64,000 nucleotides of DNA, from assembly GCF_022829635.1 (NCBI RefSeq), contig NZ_JAKSYO010000172.1, positions 186,001-250,000 of the forward strand, written 5' to 3'. The notes below the pieces were generated by a model. That model was given only the letters and a program-made list of their open reading frames with translations. It searched no databases and was not told the DNA's origin. A program made the position numbers and the translations under genes. This DNA comes from Methylobacterium sp. E-066. GTDB lineage: Bacteria; Pseudomonadota; Alphaproteobacteria; Rhizobiales; Beijerinckiaceae. This document shows positions 1 to 8,897 of this stretch, piece after piece. Every line of letters begins with the position of its first letter. Positions within the stretch are counted from its first letter, which is position 1.

Positions 1-81
1 ACCCACGATTTCGGCATCATGGACGCCGTCGACGCCCGCCGCATGGTGCTGGGCGAAGGCCGGCTGCGGATCGAGGAATGA
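1..81 (+). CDS. ftsE: Cell-division ATP-binding protein FtsE, C-terminal end (partial)
   Basis: Only the last 26 codons are in the window. The frame opens with THDFGIMDA, which fits the H-loop (switch His) of an ABC ATPase, and closes with a TGA that overlaps the next ATG as ATGA. FtsE is the cytoplasmic ATPase that works with FtsX at the division site to control peptidoglycan hydrolases. The identification rests on this short C-terminus and on the directly coupled ftsX, so it is strong by context but thin by sequence. Confidence 0.75.
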   Translation, partial: THDFGIMDAVDARRMVLGEGRLRIEE

Positions 82-1046
82 GCGCACCGGCCACCACCCG
101 GGCCCAGGCCGAGTCACCGTCCGGCCCCGCGGATCCGAGCCTGCCGACGAATTTGCGCCGCAACGCCGCCCTGGTCCCCACCGACACCGCGGCCGGACGC
201 TCGCTCGCGGCGGTCATCGCGATCCTGACCTTCCTGGCGGGGCTGTGCGCGGGCGCCGCCGAGATCGTCGCCACCAATGCCGGGCAATGGCAGGGCGATG
301 TCGCCCAGGAGGTAACGATCCAGGTCCGGCCCGGCCCCGGCCGGGACGTCGATGCCGACGTGGCCCGGGCCGAGACGATCGCCAAGTCCGAGCCCGGGAT
401 CGCCGAGGCGCGGGTCTTCTCCAAGGCGGAGGCCGAGCGGCTGCTGGAGCCGTGGCTGGGCAGCGGCCTCGATCTGTCGGACCTGCCGGTGCCACGCCTG
501 ATCGCCCTCAAGCTCGCCGACAACCGGAGCGCGGATCTGAAGCGCCTGCGCACCCGCCTCACCGAGGCGCTCCCCGGCGTGGCGAGCCTCGACGACCACG
601 CGCTCTGGCTCCAGCGGCTGTCCACCGCAGCCAACGCCTTCGTGGGCATCGGCATCGGCATGGTGGTGCTGGTTCTGGTCGCCACCGGGTTGGCGGTGAC
701 CTTCGCCACGCGCGGCGCCATGGCGGGCAACCGCGAGGTGGTGGAGGTGCTCCATTTCGTCGGCGCTGACGACGACTACATCGCCCGGGCGTTCCAGCGC
801 CGATTCTTCGGGCTCGGCCTGCGCGGCGGTGCGATCGGGGCCGGGCTGGCGATCCTCGCTTTCGCCATCGCCGGCCTGCTCGCCCGGGCGGCCCGCTCGG
901 GACCGGCCGGCCAGGAGGTCGAGGCCCTGTTCGGCGCCGTCCAGGTCGGGCTGCGCGGCTATGCCAGCATCATCCTGATCGGCGTGATCGCGTCGCTGGT
1001 TACCGGTGTGGTCTCGCGGATCACCGTGCGGCGGTTCCTGTCCTGA
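78..1046 (+). CDS. ftsX: Cell-division permease-like protein FtsX
   Basis: A 322-residue membrane protein overlapping the ftsE stop by four bases (ATGA), so the two are translationally coupled. The layout is that of FtsX: a cytoplasmic N-terminus, a membrane segment at about residues 37-60, an extracellular domain of about 130 residues, then three membrane segments near 190-212, 250-275 and 290-315. The family forms a complex with FtsE that transmits ATP hydrolysis across the membrane to cell-wall hydrolases and is not a true transporter. Length and order are normal. Confidence 0.9.
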   Translation: MSAPATTRAQAESPSGPADPSLPTNLRRNAALVPTDTAAGRSLAAVIAILTFLAGLCAGAAEIVATNAGQWQGDVAQEVTIQVRPGPGRDVDADVARAETIAKSEPGIAEARVFSKAEAERLLEPWLGSGLDLSDLPVPRLIALKLADNRSADLKRLRTRLTEALPGVASLDDHALWLQRLSTAANAFVGIGIGMVVLVLVATGLAVTFATRGAMAGNREVVEVLHFVGADDDYIARAFQRRFFGLGLRGGAIGAGLAILAFAIAGLLARAARSGPAGQEVEALFGAVQVGLRGYASIILIGVIASLVTGVVSRITVRRFLS

Positions 1047-1126
1047 ACCCGTAACGATAGGGGCATTCAGGGGAAACAGGGCGTCCGGGCCAAACGTTAA
1101 CGATCGGGAAAGGTTATCGCGGCGGT

Positions 1127-1981
1127 GTGGGTGAGGCCGATACGGCTGCCTCCGGGCCGCCGCATTCGGCGCCGATCCTCCGGAGGATGACCACGCGGAT
1201 GCAACGCGCACCGGCCCCCTGCCCGACCGACGCGATCGGCTGGGCCTGGAACGAGCGGTTTCCGCCGCGCCGCCTCGCTGCGCCGGCACACCCGCTTCCC
1301 CGGGGCCGGCGCGCCCTGTGGGTCTGCAGCCTCGGCGCCGGCCTCGGCGCCCTCGCGCTGTTCGCGGGCTTCCTCGTCTTCGTCGGCGCCCTCGCCCGGC
1401 ACGAGCGCAGCCCGGCCGACCGGGCCGACGGCATCGTCGCGCTCACCGGCGGCGCGCAGCGGATCGGTGACGCGATCGACCTCCTGGCCGGCGGCTACGG
1501 GCGGCGCCTGCTCATCACCGGCGTCAACGAGCGCACCAGCCGCGACGAGATCGCCCGGCTCAACCCGTCCCAGCGCGCCCTGATCGCCTGCTGCGTCGAT
1601 CTCGATTACCGGGCGCGCAACACCATCGGCAATGCCATCGAGACCCGTCGCTGGATGCGGGCGCACCGCTTCAGCACCGTCGCCGTGGTGACCTCGAACT
1701 ACCACATGCCGCGGACGCTGATCGAGCTGGACCATGCCCTGCAGGACAGCGACCGCGTTCTGCCGCATCCGGTCGTCACCGAGGGCCTCGATGCCGATCA
1801 CTGGTGGCAGAGCCCGCCCACGGCCAAGCTCCTGGCCTCGGAATACGTGAAATTCCTGGCGAGCTGGGTGCGCACGCGCTTCGAGGACGATCCGGAGCGT
1901 TCCCGGGCGGCAATCCTGATCGGCCGCGGCAAGCCGGTGAAGATGGTCGCCGAGCCGCTGATGATGCGCGGGATCGATTGA
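1127..1981 (+). CDS. YdcF/SanA family (DUF218) membrane protein
   Basis: A DUF218 domain follows one membrane segment (about residues 63-88). Family landmarks are visible: an acidic-Gly stretch near DGIVALTGGAQRIGDA, LLITGV, and TSNYHMPRTL near the C-terminal third. YdcF/SanA/ElyC proteins act at the envelope, some linked to lipid carriers or vancomycin resistance, but the reaction is not established. The longest frame opens with GTG at 1127; ATG codons at 1187 and 1199 are alternatives, and a GGAGG at 1182-1186 favours the ATG at 1199. It follows ftsX by 80 bases on the same strand and may be cotranscribed. Confidence 0.8.
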   Translation: MGEADTAASGPPHSAPILRRMTTRMQRAPAPCPTDAIGWAWNERFPPRRLAAPAHPLPRGRRALWVCSLGAGLGALALFAGFLVFVGALARHERSPADRADGIVALTGGAQRIGDAIDLLAGGYGRRLLITGVNERTSRDEIARLNPSQRALIACCVDLDYRARNTIGNAIETRRWMRAHRFSTVAVVTSNYHMPRTLIELDHALQDSDRVLPHPVVTEGLDADHWWQSPPTAKLLASEYVKFLASWVRTRFEDDPERSRAAILIGRGKPVKMVAEPLMMRGID

Positions 1982-2030
1982 GGTTTTTGGGCCCTGGAGG
2001 GCCGAGTTTCTGGATCCCCGGCTTTCCCTT

Positions 2031-2160
2031 CCAACCCCCTCATCCTGAGGTGCTTCCACGACTTGGAAGCCTCGAAGGAGCCCTCCAGGGATCGAGAGGG
2101 TACTGGAGGGCTCCTTCGAGGGCTACGCTGCGCTCCGCCGCCTCAGGATGAGGGGGTTGG
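2031..2160. repeat. Long palindromic intergenic repeat
   Basis: Two nested inverted repeats share one axis. The outer arms are 20 bases and perfect: CCAACCCCCTCATCCTGAGG at 2031-2050 and its complement at 2141-2160. The inner arms are 19 bases and perfect: 2070-2088 and 2103-2121. It lies between the convergent ydcF-like gene and a small secreted gene, so as RNA it could terminate both. Such CTCATCCTGAGG-type palindromes are a recurrent intergenic repeat in Hyphomicrobiales from general knowledge; copy number here is unknown. Confidence 0.8.
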
Positions 2161-2219
2161 ATAGGAGAACGGTCGATCCGAAGCGTCGTTCAACGATCGG
2201 AACGCGGTCGAACGGTTTG

Positions 2220-2546
2220 TCACCGCCCGCCGCAGCGCGCCTTGATCGTCGCGGAAAACTCCCGGTCGGAGCCCTGCACCTGGGCGAGCCGCTGGGCGCG
2301 CTCCGAGCCCGAGAGACAGCGGCCGTAGACGCTCGCGACCCGGCGCATCGTGTCGACGTGGCGGCGCCAGACACGGCAATTCTGGACGTCGTCGTCGTCC
2401 GCCTGTTCCAGTTGCTCCAGGGCCTGGCGCTGCATCGACTGCGCCACCAGGACGTCGCGGCCGCAGGTGGCTTCACCCTGTGCCTGGGCGACCTGGGAAA
2501 AGCCCATGAGGATCACCAGGGTCGCAGCAAGACGGCGCAGCGGCAT
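2220..2546 (-). CDS. Small secreted protein, unknown function
   Basis: A 108-residue protein with a clear signal peptide: MPLRRLAATL, a hydrophobic core, then AQA as a likely cleavage site near residue 22. The mature part is mostly helical and charged and holds four cysteines (C28, C57, C77, C105), an even number that could form periplasmic disulfides. The ATG overlaps the stop of ptsN by one base (TGATG), so it is probably translated after ptsN. No recognised domain; it could be a DUF-type periplasmic protein. Confidence 0.75.
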   Translation of the reverse strand: MPLRRLAATLVILMGFSQVAQAQGEATCGRDVLVAQSMQRQALEQLEQADDDDVQNCRVWRRHVDTMRRVASVYGRCLSGSERAQRLAQVQGSDREFSATIKARCGGR

Positions 2547-3013
2547 CAGGCGGCCTGCGGCGCCGTCGAGCGGGTCAGGAGCGCGTAGAGGGCGCTGGAA
2601 TCGCGGGCGGCGCGGATGTGGTTGAGCATGCCGGGCTCGCGCAGGACCCGGGCGACCTGGGCCAGGGCCTTGAGGTGATCGGCCCCTGCCCCCTCGGGAG
2701 CGAGCAACAGGAAGGCGACGTCCACGGGCTGCCCGTCCAGGGCCTCGAAATCCACCGGCCGGTCGAACCGCGCGAACAGGCCGAACAGCCGGTCGAGACC
2801 GGGCAGCTTGCCGTGCGGGATCGCGACGCCCTCGCCGATCCCGGTCGAGCCGAGGCGCTCGCGCTGGAGCAGCGTGTCGAAGACGGGCCGCTCCTCGAGC
2901 GCCGGCAACCGACGCACCGCCTGTGCCGCGAGCTCCTGAAGCACCTGCTTCTTGGCGCGCGCACGCAGGGACGACACGACCGATTCGGGGTCGAGGAATT
3001 CCAGAATTGGCAT
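2546..3013 (-). CDS. ptsN: PTS IIA-like nitrogen-regulatory protein PtsN
   Basis: A 155-residue EIIA(Ntr) protein. The phosphorylated histidine is H67 in GEGVAIPHGKLPG, and VDVAFLLLAPEGAGADHLKALA is the other family hallmark. In the nitrogen phosphotransferase system PtsN accepts phosphate from PtsO/NPr and controls partner proteins rather than sugar import. It lies downstream of hpf on the same strand (133 bases), a common rpoN-hpf-ptsN arrangement; rpoN is not adjacent here. Length is normal and no key residue is missing. Confidence 0.93.
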   Translation of the reverse strand: MPILEFLDPESVVSSLRARAKKQVLQELAAQAVRRLPALEERPVFDTLLQRERLGSTGIGEGVAIPHGKLPGLDRLFGLFARFDRPVDFEALDGQPVDVAFLLLAPEGAGADHLKALAQVARVLREPGMLNHIRAARDSSALYALLTRSTAPQAA

Positions 3014-3146
3014 CGATCGACCGTTGCCCCGTCACCCGTCCGCGTCGGAACGGGCCTCGTCGCAGAGGCGTCTCGCACCACGCCCCCGACTATCAATGGG
3101 CCGAAGAACGGGCCGGTTCCGGCTCCGTTCCCACGGTCCACACGCG

Positions 3147-3743
3147 TCAGTCGACGGCGCCCGGCGGGTCCACCCAGCCGATCGCACCGTCGCTACGCCG
3201 GTATACGACGTTGACGCGCCCGGTGCCAGCGTGGACGAACACAACCACTGGGGATCCCGTCATGTCGAGGGCGGTGACCGCCTCGCCGATGGTGCGGCGT
3301 TGCAGGGTCTTGGTGCTCTCGGCGACGATCGGCGGGTGGGCGTCACCGTCCTCCGGCTCGTCGTCGTCCGCCTCCTCGGGTGCGGCGAACACCGCGTAGG
3401 CGGCCTCGATCGCCGCGGATTCGCTCGGGCCGCTGGCATGCTGCTTCAACCGATGCTTGTAGCGACGCAGGCGCGTCTCGAGCTTGTCGGCGGTCTGCTC
3501 GAAGCTCGACCGGGCATCGTGGGACACGCCCACAGCCTCGATGGTCAGACCCGACGCCAGATGGAGCACGCAACCCGTCCGGTACGCGGTTCCGTCGCGC
3601 CTGAGCGTGACGTGGCCGGTGCAGGAATCGTTCATGTGCGAGTCGAGGTATTTGTCGAGCGTCGCGGACATCCGCTCGTCGATACGGCCGCGCAGACTCT
3701 CTCCGAGATCCACGCCGTGGCCTGTGACCCGCAACGATCCCAT
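3147..3743 (-). CDS. hpf: Ribosome hibernation-promoting factor, long form
   Basis: A 198-residue HPF/RaiA protein in the long form. The N-terminal S30AE domain (about 1-105) binds the 30S decoding centre, and the C-terminal domain (about 140-195, with SPVVVFVHAGTGRVNVVYRR) dimerises 70S ribosomes into 100S particles. A DEPEDGDA acidic linker joins them. The start is the ATG at 3743 because GGGGGAGG lies just upstream; the frame stays open further but gives a non-family extension. Divergent from the glucan genes. Confidence 0.93.
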   Translation of the reverse strand: MGSLRVTGHGVDLGESLRGRIDERMSATLDKYLDSHMNDSCTGHVTLRRDGTAYRTGCVLHLASGLTIEAVGVSHDARSSFEQTADKLETRLRRYKHRLKQHASGPSESAAIEAAYAVFAAPEEADDDEPEDGDAHPPIVAESTKTLQRRTIGEAVTALDMTGSPVVVFVHAGTGRVNVVYRRSDGAIGWVDPPGAVD

Positions 3744-3901
3744 GCTGCCTCCCCCGTGCGATTCAGTCCCCGGAATTAGAGAGCCGGCTTGCGCTAAGTC
3801 AACGGAGGCGCGCCCGTTCCGTCCGAACCGGCGCTTAACCCTGGGTTCAGCCGGCCTCCCGGTATACAGGCACCGTTCCGCCACTTGAGACGCAGGCCTG
3901 C

Positions 3902-5482
3902 ATGACCACCGCCGACGGATTCGCCGCCGCTCCCACCCGCCGCGCCGTATTGGCCGGGGCCGTGGGCACCGCCGCGAGTTTTCTGCCGGCGATTCCGGGA
4001 GCGACCGCGGCGGATCAGGGCGCCAACCCTGCGACCACCCTGCCCGGTGCCGGCGCGCCGTTCGAGGCCAACACCCTGATCGACGTCGCCCGCGCCCGGG
4101 CCGCAGCCCCCTACGTCGCGCCCAGGACCGACGACGTGCCGGCGGTGCTGAAGGGCCTGTCCCGGGATGCCTACGAGGCGATCCACCCGGTGCCCGGCCG
4201 CGCCATCTGGACCGACCGCGATTTCGGCTACGCGTTCGAGCCGCTGCTGCGCGGCTCGATCTTCGACACGCCGGTCTCGCTGTTCGTGGTGGAGAACGGG
4301 CTGGTCCAGCCCATCCCCTACGACAAGGACAGCCTGATCGCCGCCAACATCGCCCTGCCGGACCTGACCGCCGACACCGCCTTCTCGGGTTTCCGCCTGC
4401 GCGCCCGGTTCGGCGACGGCGGCGACCTGTCGAACTTCGCGCTGTTCCAGGGCGCCTCGTTCTTCCGCCTGGTGGCCGAGGGCCAGGATTTCGGCATCAA
4501 CGCCCGGGCGCTCGCCCTGCGACCGGCCGATTCCCGCGGCGAGGAATTCCCGCTGTTCCGGGCCCTGTTCATCGAGGCACCCGCGCCCGGGCAGCCGATC
4601 ACCGTCCACGCGCTGGTCGAGTCGGAATCCGCCGCCGCCGCGTTCCGGCTGACGCTGACGCCGGGCAAGGAGGCCTCCGTGGCCGGGATCGACGGGACCG
4701 TGTTCGCCCGGGCCGAGCTCGACCATATCGGGCTCGGCGGCATGCAGGGCAGCTACCTGTTCGGTCCCCTCGACCGGCAGAAGGTCGACGATCTGCGCGC
4801 CGCCGCCTTCTCGGTGGAGGGGCTGGCGATCCGCAACGGCTACGGCGAGCCGATCTGGCGCCCGGTGCACAATCCCGAGGCCTTGCAGGTCTCGGCCTTC
4901 CTCGACCGGGGGCCGAAGGGGTTCGGCCTGATGCAGCGCGCCCGCGCCTACGCCGATTTCGAGGACGACCGGCGGCACTGGGAGCAGCGCCCGTCCCTGT
5001 GGATCGAGCCGCAGGACGATTGGAGCGAGGGCGCGGTGACGCTCTTGGAGATCCCCAGCGATTCCGAGCTGAACGAGAACGTCTTCGCCTATTGGCGCCC
5101 GAAGGCGAAGCTCGCCAAGGGCGGCGAGATGCGCTTCCTCTGCCGCCAGCACTGGTCCAAGGGCTGGCCCGATCCGCTGCCGCCGGAGCTCGCCCGGGTG
5201 AAGGACAGCCGCGCCGGCCGCGGCAGCTCCGGCAACCGCCGCCTGTTCGCGGTCGATTTCGAGGGCGACGGGCTGACCCGGCCGGACGAGATCGAGATCG
5301 CGCTCACTGCCTCGACCGGGACGATCACCCGGCAAGACCGCTTCCACTATCCAGAGCGCCGGACCCTGCGGGTGTTGTTCGAGCTCGATCCCGGCAGCGA
5401 GCGGGCGAGCGAATTGCGTCTGGGGCTCCGGCGCGGCCAGGAAAGAGCCAGCGAGACCTGGCTGTACCGCTGGACGCCGTGA
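3902..5482 (+). CDS. Periplasmic glucan biosynthesis protein, MdoG/MdoD family
   Basis: A 526-residue OpgG/OpgD family protein. The N-terminus has a twin-arginine-like signal (TRRAVLAG, hydrophobic stretch, AAA-type cleavage near residue 37). Tat export is known for OpgD, so it may be closer to OpgD than OpgG. The body contains family features such as AYEAIHPVPGRAIW and SYLFGPLDRQKVDD. The family modifies or helps polymerise osmoregulated periplasmic glucans. The last base pairs overlap a possible GTG of the opgH frame, so the two form an operon. Confidence 0.9.
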   Translation: MTTADGFAAAPTRRAVLAGAVGTAASFLPAIPGATAADQGANPATTLPGAGAPFEANTLIDVARARAAAPYVAPRTDDVPAVLKGLSRDAYEAIHPVPGRAIWTDRDFGYAFEPLLRGSIFDTPVSLFVVENGLVQPIPYDKDSLIAANIALPDLTADTAFSGFRLRARFGDGGDLSNFALFQGASFFRLVAEGQDFGINARALALRPADSRGEEFPLFRALFIEAPAPGQPITVHALVESESAAAAFRLTLTPGKEASVAGIDGTVFARAELDHIGLGGMQGSYLFGPLDRQKVDDLRAAAFSVEGLAIRNGYGEPIWRPVHNPEALQVSAFLDRGPKGFGLMQRARAYADFEDDRRHWEQRPSLWIEPQDDWSEGAVTLLEIPSDSELNENVFAYWRPKAKLAKGGEMRFLCRQHWSKGWPDPLPPELARVKDSRAGRGSSGNRRLFAVDFEGDGLTRPDEIEIALTASTGTITRQDRFHYPERRTLRVLFELDPGSERASELRLGLRRGQERASETWLYRWTP

Positions 5483-5520
5483 TTTCCTTTCGCCCATCAC
5501 TCCGAGGATCACACCCGACC

Positions 5521-7686
5521 GTGCACCTGGACGAGACCATCACCCTGCCGCCGCCCGCATCCCGACCGGATGCCGGCCCCGCGCGGTCCGAGAATACCGC
5601 TGCGATGCCGCCGGAAGCGCCCCTGGCGATGCCGGTGCAGGATCTCGCGCGCTGGGATCGCACAGCGGCCCACCGGCCGGTGCGCAAGCCGAAAAGTCCG
5701 TGGGCGGCCCGGCTGTTCGTGTTCGGCGGCGCCCTGGCGCTCACCGGCTACGGCGGCTGGCAGATGGTCGAGACTGTGTCCGTCTCCGGCAGCCCGACCG
5801 CCCTCCAGCTCGTCCTGGTGGTGCTGTTCTGCCTGACCTTCTCGTGGATCGCGCTGGCCTTCACCAGCGGCCTGCTCGGCTTCGCGATGCTGCTGCGCCG
5901 GCCGCGCCCGAACCCGGTCCCGGCCGCGCTCCACACCCGGACCGCCGTGCTGATGCCGGTCTACAACGAGGCCACCGCCCGGACCTTCGCCGGCGTCGAG
6001 GCCATGCGCGAAGCCGTGGAGGCCACCGGGCTCGGCGACCATTTCGACTGGTTCGTGCTCTCGGATTCGACGCAAGCCGATGCCTGGATCGCCGAGGAGC
6101 GCGCCTTCCTCGAACTGCGCCGCCGCCTCGGCCCCGGCGCCCGGCTGTATTACCGCCACCGGCCCAAGAACCATCACCGCAAGGCCGGCAATATCGGCGA
6201 CTTCGTCACCCGCTGGGGCGGCCATTACGACCACATGCTGGTGCTCGACGCCGACAGCCTGATGAGCGGCGCGGCGATCGTCGCGCTCGCCGCCGCCATG
6301 GAGGCCGACCCGGATGCCGGCATCATCCAGACCCTGCCGCTGATCATCAACCGCAACACCCTGTTCGCCCGCCTCCAGCAATTCGCCGCCCGAATCTACG
6401 GGCCGGTGATCGCCGCCGGGCTGTCGGCCTGGTCGGGCCGCGACGGCAATTACTGGGGCCACAACGCCATCATCCGCACCCGCGCCTTCGCGCAAGCCTG
6501 CGGCCTGCCCGACCTGCCCGGAAAGCCGCCCTTCGGCGGCCACATCCTGTCCCATGATTTCGTCGAGGCGGCGCTGATCCGCCGGGCCGGCTGGGCGGTC
6601 TACATGCTGCACCGCCTGCCGGGCTCCTACGAGGAGAGCCCACCCTCGCTGATCGACGTGGCGGTGCGCGACCGGCGCTGGGCGCAGGGCAACCTCCAGC
6701 ATGCAAGGGTGATCGGCGCCGCCGGCCTGCACCCGGCGACCCGCCAGCACTTCGCCACCGGCATCGCCGGCTACCTCGCCTCCCCGCTCTGGCTGTGCCA
6801 GCTCGTGGTGGGTATCCTGCTCGTCCTGCAGACCGCCACCGAGCGACCGGACTATTTCGGCGGCGCCGGGTTCTCGCCGGTCTTCCCGAGGTTCGATCCG
6901 GTCCGCGCGCTCCAGCTGTTCGGCCTGACCATGGCGGTGCTGCTGGCGCCGAAATTCCTCGGCCTGATCCTGGCCCTCCTCGACGGGCCGGTGCGCCGGG
7001 CCTGCGGCGGCGCCGGCCGGCTGGTCCTGTCGAGCCTGGTCGAGATCCTGCTCTCGGCCCTGGTCGCCCCGGTGGCGATGGTGATCCAGTCCGGCTCGGT
7101 GATGGGCATCCTGCTCGGCCGCGACACCGGCTGGAACCCGCAGCGCCGGGACGACGGTTCGATCCCGATGCGCGACATCGTCGCCCGGCACCGCTGGCAC
7201 ATGGTCTTCGGCCTCGTCGCCGGAATCGCAGCCTTCGCGCTCGCGACCTCGCTGTTCCTGTGGATGAGCCCGACGATCGTGGGCCTCGTGCTGGCGATCC
7301 CGATCTCCTGGGCGAGCGGCCAGCTCGGCCTCGGCCTCGCCCTCAAGCGCCGCCTTCTGCTCGCCACCCCCGAGGAGGCGTCGCCGCCGGAGATCGCCAC
7401 CCGGGCCGGCGCCCTGGCTGCCCGCAACGCCGCCCAGGGCCTCGACGAGGCCGATGCCCTGGCGGCCCTCCACGCCGACCCCGCCCTGGCCGAGGCTCAC
7501 GCGACCATGTTGCCCGCCGGCCTGTCCCGCCCCCGCGGCGCCATCGACCCGGACCAGACGCTGGCCACCGCCAAGATCTGCGAAGCCGAGACTGTCGCCG
7601 AGGCCCGGGCCTGGCTCTCGCCCAAGGAGCGCATGGCGCTGCTGCACGACCGCGCCCTCCTCGACCGGCTGGTGCGGCTGGATTAG
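5521..7686 (+). CDS. opgH: Glucans biosynthesis glucosyltransferase OpgH (MdoH)
   Basis: An inner-membrane family 2 glucosyltransferase that makes the beta-1,2 glucan backbone from UDP-glucose. About 721 residues from the GTG at 5521. Visible motifs are PVYNE, the FVLSDST strand, the metal-binding LDADSLM and RRWAQGN (the QxxRW-type motif), with two membrane segments before the catalytic domain and several after it. Starts at GTG 5479 (overlapping the upstream stop) or ATG 5605 are possible; 5521 has a GAGGA 15 bases upstream. PLAMPVQDL near the N-terminus is typical of the family. Confidence 0.92.
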   Translation: MHLDETITLPPPASRPDAGPARSENTAAMPPEAPLAMPVQDLARWDRTAAHRPVRKPKSPWAARLFVFGGALALTGYGGWQMVETVSVSGSPTALQLVLVVLFCLTFSWIALAFTSGLLGFAMLLRRPRPNPVPAALHTRTAVLMPVYNEATARTFAGVEAMREAVEATGLGDHFDWFVLSDSTQADAWIAEERAFLELRRRLGPGARLYYRHRPKNHHRKAGNIGDFVTRWGGHYDHMLVLDADSLMSGAAIVALAAAMEADPDAGIIQTLPLIINRNTLFARLQQFAARIYGPVIAAGLSAWSGRDGNYWGHNAIIRTRAFAQACGLPDLPGKPPFGGHILSHDFVEAALIRRAGWAVYMLHRLPGSYEESPPSLIDVAVRDRRWAQGNLQHARVIGAAGLHPATRQHFATGIAGYLASPLWLCQLVVGILLVLQTATERPDYFGGAGFSPVFPRFDPVRALQLFGLTMAVLLAPKFLGLILALLDGPVRRACGGAGRLVLSSLVEILLSALVAPVAMVIQSGSVMGILLGRDTGWNPQRRDDGSIPMRDIVARHRWHMVFGLVAGIAAFALATSLFLWMSPTIVGLVLAIPISWASGQLGLGLALKRRLLLATPEEASPPEIATRAGALAARNAAQGLDEADALAALHADPALAEAHATMLPAGLSRPRGAIDPDQTLATAKICEAETVAEARAWLSPKERMALLHDRALLDRLVRLD

Positions 7687-7814
7687 GGCGGCGCCGCCGA
7701 GGGGGTGAGGGGATCGGGTGGGAGGGGCGCCGATCGGGATTCGGCAAGATTTCCTGGTGTTCCGATCGGCGACCGCGCCAGCGCAGCCCTCCATCCACGT
7801 TGAACACCACTCAC

Positions 7815-7870
7815 CACGGTTGCGCTGAACCCTGCGCGAAGCCACAACCGCCCGGTGCAGCGCAACCGTG
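7815..7870. promoter_or_regulatory. 13-base inverted repeat over the LysR gene start
   Basis: CACGGTTGCGCTG at 7815-7827 is the exact complement of CAGCGCAACCGTG at 7858-7870. The right arm begins inside the GTG start codon (7855) of the LysR-type gene. It could be an autoregulatory operator or, in the mRNA, a hairpin that hides the start. Seen directly; function inferred. Confidence 0.55.
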
Positions 7871-8763
7871 CCAATCTGGCCGATGTCGGCTCTTTCCTGG
7901 CGATCGCGAAGCATCGCAGCTTCCGGCGCGCCGGTCTCGAACTGGGCGTCAGCGCTTCGGCGCTGAGCCATGCCCTGAAGGGGTTGGAGACGCGGCTCGG
8001 GGTCCGCCTGCTCAACCGGACGAACCGGAGCGTCACGCTCACCGCCGCCGGCGAGGAGCTGTTCGCCGCGGTGGATGCCCCGTTCGCCTCCATCGGCTCG
8101 GCGGTCGAGGCACTGAACCGCCATCGCGGTGCGCCGGCGGGCCGGATCCGGCTCAACGTCCTGGAACATGCGAGCGTCCTCCTGCTCGCCCCGGTTCTGC
8201 CGATCTTCCTCGCCCGCTATCCGGACGTCGAGATCGACATTCGCGTGTCGAACCACCTGATCGACGTGGTCGAGGCCGGGGCCGATGCCGGGATCCGCTA
8301 CGGTGACACGGTGCCGGAGGACATGATCGCTCAGCGCCTGTCCGCCGACATCCGCTGGCGCGTCGTGGGCGCGCCCGCCTATCTGGAGGCGGTCGGCGTG
8401 CCCAAGGTGCCGGGCGACCTGCGCAGCCACCGCTGCCTGCGGATCCGCCTCGGCAACGACCAGATCTATCATTGGGAATTCGAGAAAGCCGACGCGACCG
8501 TGGCGATCGATGTGCCGGGCGCCCTGACCCTCGACAGCACCGAGCTTGTGGTCGCCCTCGCCCGTGCCGGGGCGGGGCTCGCCTACCTGCCGGAGCCCAG
8601 CGTGGCGCCGCTGATCAGCAACGGCGCCCTGCGGACCGTCCTGGACGATTGGTCCCCCGCGGGCGCAGGATTCCACATCTACTATCCGGGCCGGCGCCAG
8701 CTCCCGACCGGCCTGCGCCTGCTGATCGCCCTCATCCGCGAGTTGCGTCCCCTCGGCCTGTAG
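7855..8763 (+). CDS. LysR-family transcriptional regulator
   Basis: A 302-residue LysR regulator. The winged helix-turn-helix occupies residues 1-60 (SFRRAGLELGVSASALSHALKGLETRLGVRLLNRT), followed by the periplasmic-binding-like effector domain from about 90 to 295. The GTG start places the HTH at the usual distance from the N-terminus. It reads toward an SDR and a cupin gene, and a LysR-type T-N11-A palindrome lies between, so it probably controls them. The inducer cannot be told from sequence. Confidence 0.92.
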   Translation: MQRNRANLADVGSFLAIAKHRSFRRAGLELGVSASALSHALKGLETRLGVRLLNRTNRSVTLTAAGEELFAAVDAPFASIGSAVEALNRHRGAPAGRIRLNVLEHASVLLLAPVLPIFLARYPDVEIDIRVSNHLIDVVEAGADAGIRYGDTVPEDMIAQRLSADIRWRVVGAPAYLEAVGVPKVPGDLRSHRCLRIRLGNDQIYHWEFEKADATVAIDVPGALTLDSTELVVALARAGAGLAYLPEPSVAPLISNGALRTVLDDWSPAGAGFHIYYPGRRQLPTGLRLLIALIRELRPLGL

Positions 8764-8786
8764 CGGGCAGCCACCGGCCCGCGCAC

Positions 8787-8803
8787 GATGAGCACTGCTC
8801 ATC
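8787..8803. promoter_or_regulatory. LysR-type operator (T-N11-A palindrome)
   Basis: GATGAGCACTGCTCATC is an 8+1+8 perfect palindrome. Its core TGAGCACTGCTCA fits the T-N11-A box of LysR-type regulators. It lies 94 bases upstream of the SDR start and just after the LysR stop, where such a regulator would bind to activate the SDR-cupin pair. Confidence 0.65.
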
Positions 8804-8897
8804 GCTGCAATGAGGCGCTGGGTCCTCACGGGCCCCTGCCGCCGCCGCTACATCGGTCCCGACGCGACGATCCGCTCAGAACCGATGAGGTCAGGCC

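Noticed and set aside
5509..8829. Very long open frame on the minus strand (over 1,100 codons)
   Set aside because: It lies opposite opgH, the LysR gene and spacers; the translation is Gly/Arg/Gln-rich with no domain, a typical G/C-driven shadow.
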